From: Acidimicrobiia bacterium
Lineage (GTDB): Bacteria > Actinomycetota > Acidimicrobiia > Acidimicrobiales > CATQHL01
DNA length: 7,744 nucleotides
NCBI GenBank assembly: GCA_021296435.1
Contig: JAGWAK010000080.1
Location: 1-7,744 of the forward strand
Direction of reading: 5' to 3'
Both the position numbers and the translations under genes were made by a program. Positions 6,115 to 7,744 of this stretch are shown here, piece after piece (positions within the stretch are counted from its first letter, which is position 1; every line of letters starts with the position of its first letter). The notes below the pieces were generated by a model, which had not been told where the DNA came from, made no database searches, and saw only the letters and a program-made list of their open reading frames with translations.

Positions 6115-6663
6115 ATGAGCACAGACCTCGAACAACGCATCGCACGGCTGGAGGCGCGTGAGGCCATCCGGCAACTGGTCTTCGACTATTCCACCGCGGT
6201 GGACGATCGGGACTTCGAGCGAATCGCCAAGGTCTTCTGCGCTGACAGCACCTTCGGGCATGCAGACGGGCGAGACACGACCACCGGCCGCGATGCCATC
6301 GTGGAGTTCTACCGCACGCGAACCGGGCTCATGGGACCCACCTACCACTATCCCCACAGCCATCGCATCGACTTCACCGACGACGACAACGCCACCGGCA
6401 CGGTGCTGGCGCACGCCGAGTTGGCACTGGAGGGCACTACGTACCAGGTCGGGCTCCGCTACGCCGACACGTACCGGCGTGAGGACGGCGCCTGGCGTTT
6501 CGGCTCGCGCACCATCTGCTTCCTGTACTTCATGCCGCTCAGCGAGCTGATCAACGGGGGACTCGGCGCGCCGGACCGCAAGCGCTACCCGGACGTGGGG
6601 CCGATCGCCGCAGACCTGCCGGAGACGCTGGCGACGTGGCGCGCCGCCAAGGGACTCGACTGA
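6115..6663 (+). CDS. SnoaL-like/NTF2-superfamily protein, possible dehydratase or isomerase
   Basis: A 182-residue protein with the cone-shaped alpha/beta fold of the SnoaL/NTF2/ketosteroid-isomerase superfamily. The opening helix with EAIRQLVFDYSTAVDDRD (about 16-33) and the later GAWRFGSR segment (125-132) are typical of the SnoaL_4 type. Tyr25, Asp30, His81/His83 and Arg132 match in order and approximate spacing the Tyr-Asp-His-Arg set I recall for bile-acid 7-alpha-dehydratase BaiE, suggesting a base-catalysed elimination or isomerisation in a hydrophobic pocket. The C-terminal 40 residues extend beyond the minimal fold. The start at 6115 rests on AGGAG at 6103-6107. Its 3' end overlaps the next gene, and its place among P450, SDR and aldolase genes fits a catabolic or tailoring step. 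The superfamily is well supported; the reaction is tentative, and a non-enzymatic ligand-binding role cannot be excluded. Confidence 0.85.
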   Translation: MSTDLEQRIARLEAREAIRQLVFDYSTAVDDRDFERIAKVFCADSTFGHADGRDTTTGRDAIVEFYRTRTGLMGPTYHYPHSHRIDFTDDDNATGTVLAHAELALEGTTYQVGLRYADTYRREDGAWRFGSRTICFLYFMPLSELINGGLGAPDRKRYPDVGPIAADLPETLATWRAAKGLD

Positions 6664-7466
6664 GCGCGGCTCATCTGTTCGCCGACGTCCGTCTCGAATA
6701 CCCTGGCGAACACGCCTCGCCCGAACGAGGGGACTCCTCGACCATCCCCGCACAAGGACGGTTCACCAAGACCACCTCCCGAGCCCAGACCTCCCCCGAC
6801 GTGATCGGCGACATCGTCACCGCGTGCCAGGCGCTCGCCGCGAACGGCTGTGACACCGGGATCGGCGGCCACGTCAGCGTGCGGGCACAGGGCGAGGAGG
6901 CGCTGTGGATCAACGCCTTCGACCGGACGCTGGGCGAGGTCGGCCGTGACGACGTCATGAAGATCGACTACGAGGGCAACCTGCTGGAAGGCAACCGCTT
7001 CATCAGTCCCGGATGGGAGTTCCACGCCGGGATCTACGGCCAGCGCCCCGACGTGAACTCCATCGTGCACACGCACTCGTTCTGGGTCTGCGCCCTGGCT
7101 TCGATGGCCCGTCCGCTGAAGATGCGCCACAACCTGTGCACGCTGTTCTACCAGGACCAGGTCATGAGCCCCGATGACCACTTCGACTCCATCGGGCCGG
7201 TGATCGGCGACTGCTCGACGGTGCTCATCCCGTGGCACGGGGGAATCACCGTTGGGCGCAGCCTGCCGCGGGCGGCCGCCCTGCACGTGACGCTCGACCA
7301 GATGGCCCGGCTGGACGTCACCCTGGAACCCACCGGCGCCCCCGAGCTGCCCGAGGAGGCCCGGCTGCCGATGCGCAAGCTCATCGACGAGGTCGCCGGC
7401 TACCTGGAGCAGACCTGGGACCTGATGGTCCGCCAGGGCGCCGACTACCGCCACCGGGGCGTCTGA
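6636..7466 (+). CDS. Class II aldolase/adducin-domain protein
   Basis: A zinc-dependent aldolase-type protein, up to 276 residues. In family members such as fuculose-phosphate aldolase the metal is held by Glu and three His. Here Glu128, the His pair in HTH (145, 147) and His201 of WHGG fit that set, and GGHVSVR (77-83) matches the conserved substrate-loop region. It likely cleaves or forms a C-C bond, or decarboxylates, on a hydroxy-carbonyl compound. The start is uncertain. GTG at 6636 overlaps the SnoaL gene by 28 bases with GGAGA at 6621-6625. CTG at 6660 overlaps its stop as CTGA with AAGGG at 6649-6653. GTG at 6800 would give 221 residues, close to the bare domain, but has no ribosome site. 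The first 55 residues are Ser/Thr/Arg-rich and outside the domain. It would act late in the cluster's pathway (inference). Confidence 0.87.
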   Translation: MARRQGTRLSAAHLFADVRLEYPGEHASPERGDSSTIPAQGRFTKTTSRAQTSPDVIGDIVTACQALAANGCDTGIGGHVSVRAQGEEALWINAFDRTLGEVGRDDVMKIDYEGNLLEGNRFISPGWEFHAGIYGQRPDVNSIVHTHSFWVCALASMARPLKMRHNLCTLFYQDQVMSPDDHFDSIGPVIGDCSTVLIPWHGGITVGRSLPRAAALHVTLDQMARLDVTLEPTGAPELPEEARLPMRKLIDEVAGYLEQTWDLMVRQGADYRHRGV

Positions 7467-7477
7467 GCGACAGTCGC
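7467..7477. repeat. Short perfect palindrome after the aldolase stop
   Basis: GCGACAGTCGC is an inverted repeat centred on one base and starts directly after the aldolase TGA, in the 53-bp gap before the next P450. It is too tight to form a good terminator hairpin and no T-tract follows. It may be a small operator or chance. Confidence 0.25.
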
Positions 7478-7519
7478 ACCCCGCCCGAAGAAGCCGCACG
7501 CCCCAGGAGTGCCGAGAGC

Positions 7520-7744
7520 ATGACAGCCGTCGCCGCAAGCACCGGTCCGGACATTCTCGCCGCGGAGTTCGACGCGGACCCCTACCCGTTCTACGCCGAG
7601 ATGCGGGAGTCCTACCCGCTGTATCACCACGAGGTCTCGGGTTTCTGGATGGTGTCGCGCTACCAGGACGTGGAGCGGGTCTTCAAGGACGGCGAGTCGT
7701 TCTCGAGCCGCAACTACGAGTGGCAGAACGAGCCGCTGCACGGC
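7520..7744 (+). CDS. Cytochrome P450 (third copy), N-terminal part cut by the window edge
   Basis: The first 75 residues of a P450, open to the last base. It carries the N-terminal proline-rich entry (PDIL, DPYPFY), the MVSRYQDVERVFKD segment typical of helix B entry, and NYEWQNEPLHG. By eye, about 37 of 66 aligned residues are identical to the start of the P450 at 920-2119, including NYEWQ-EP-HG, so the two are paralogues. It has not diverged to the extent of the middle P450. The ATG has AGGAG (7505-7509) ten bases upstream. The I-helix, ExxR and heme-ligand motifs lie beyond the window, so whether it is intact cannot be judged. It follows the aldolase by 53 bp and probably belongs to the same transcript. 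Confidence 0.88.
   Translation, partial: MTAVAASTGPDILAAEFDADPYPFYAEMRESYPLYHHEVSGFWMVSRYQDVERVFKDGESFSSRNYEWQNEPLHG

Overview
The window is a high-GC, gene-dense stretch with the look of an actinobacterial accessory catabolic (or tailoring) cluster. The grounds are heavy G/C use at third codon positions, frequent GTG starts, GTGA/ATGA stop-start overlaps, and bacterial soluble P450s next to a DUF35/thiolase pair. The gene mix resembles steroid, terpenoid or other hydrophobic-substrate clusters of Actinobacteria (Mycobacteriales or Acidimicrobiia-like). The sequence alone does not fix the genus. I see no rRNA, tRNA, CRISPR array, transposase, plasmid gene or phage gene.

Layout: two genes read leftward, a cytochrome P450 (920-2119) followed downstream by an SDR-family protein (38-826). 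A divergent control region of about 160 bp (2120-2282) separates them from a long rightward gene run. That run is: a DUF35 Zn-ribbon/OB-fold protein (2283-2711), a possible 25-residue linker ORF (2708-2785), a thiolase/SCP2-like enzyme (2782-3945), a second P450 (3942-5195), a second SDR (5192-5968), a SnoaL/NTF2-fold protein (6115-6663), a class II aldolase-like protein (6636-7466) and the first 75 codons of a third P450 (7520 to the window edge). Most junctions in the rightward run overlap by a few bases, so it is probably one transcript.

How the genes may work together (inference): the P450s would hydroxylate an unactivated carbon skeleton, the intact SDR would oxidise the alcohol or reduce a ketone, and the SnoaL-fold protein could dehydrate or isomerise an intermediate. 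The DUF35/thiolase pair would make or break a C-C bond on a CoA thioester, and the Zn-dependent aldolase would cleave a hydroxy-carbonyl intermediate. No CoA ligase, acyl-CoA dehydrogenase, ferredoxin, ferredoxin reductase or regulator lies inside the window, so these must be supplied elsewhere.

The points most worth a second look are: (1) the leftward SDR has an otherwise normal fold signature but lacks exactly the nine residues that would carry the catalytic YxxxK; (2) the divergent promoter region contains two interleaved inverted repeats, one of which covers both candidate -10 boxes; (3) a tiny ORF fills the DUF35-thiolase gap with a strong ribosome site and overlaps at both ends; (4) the thiolase keeps its nucleophilic Cys but appears to lack the second catalytic Cys in either known location; (5) the P450s at the two ends of the window are close paralogues.
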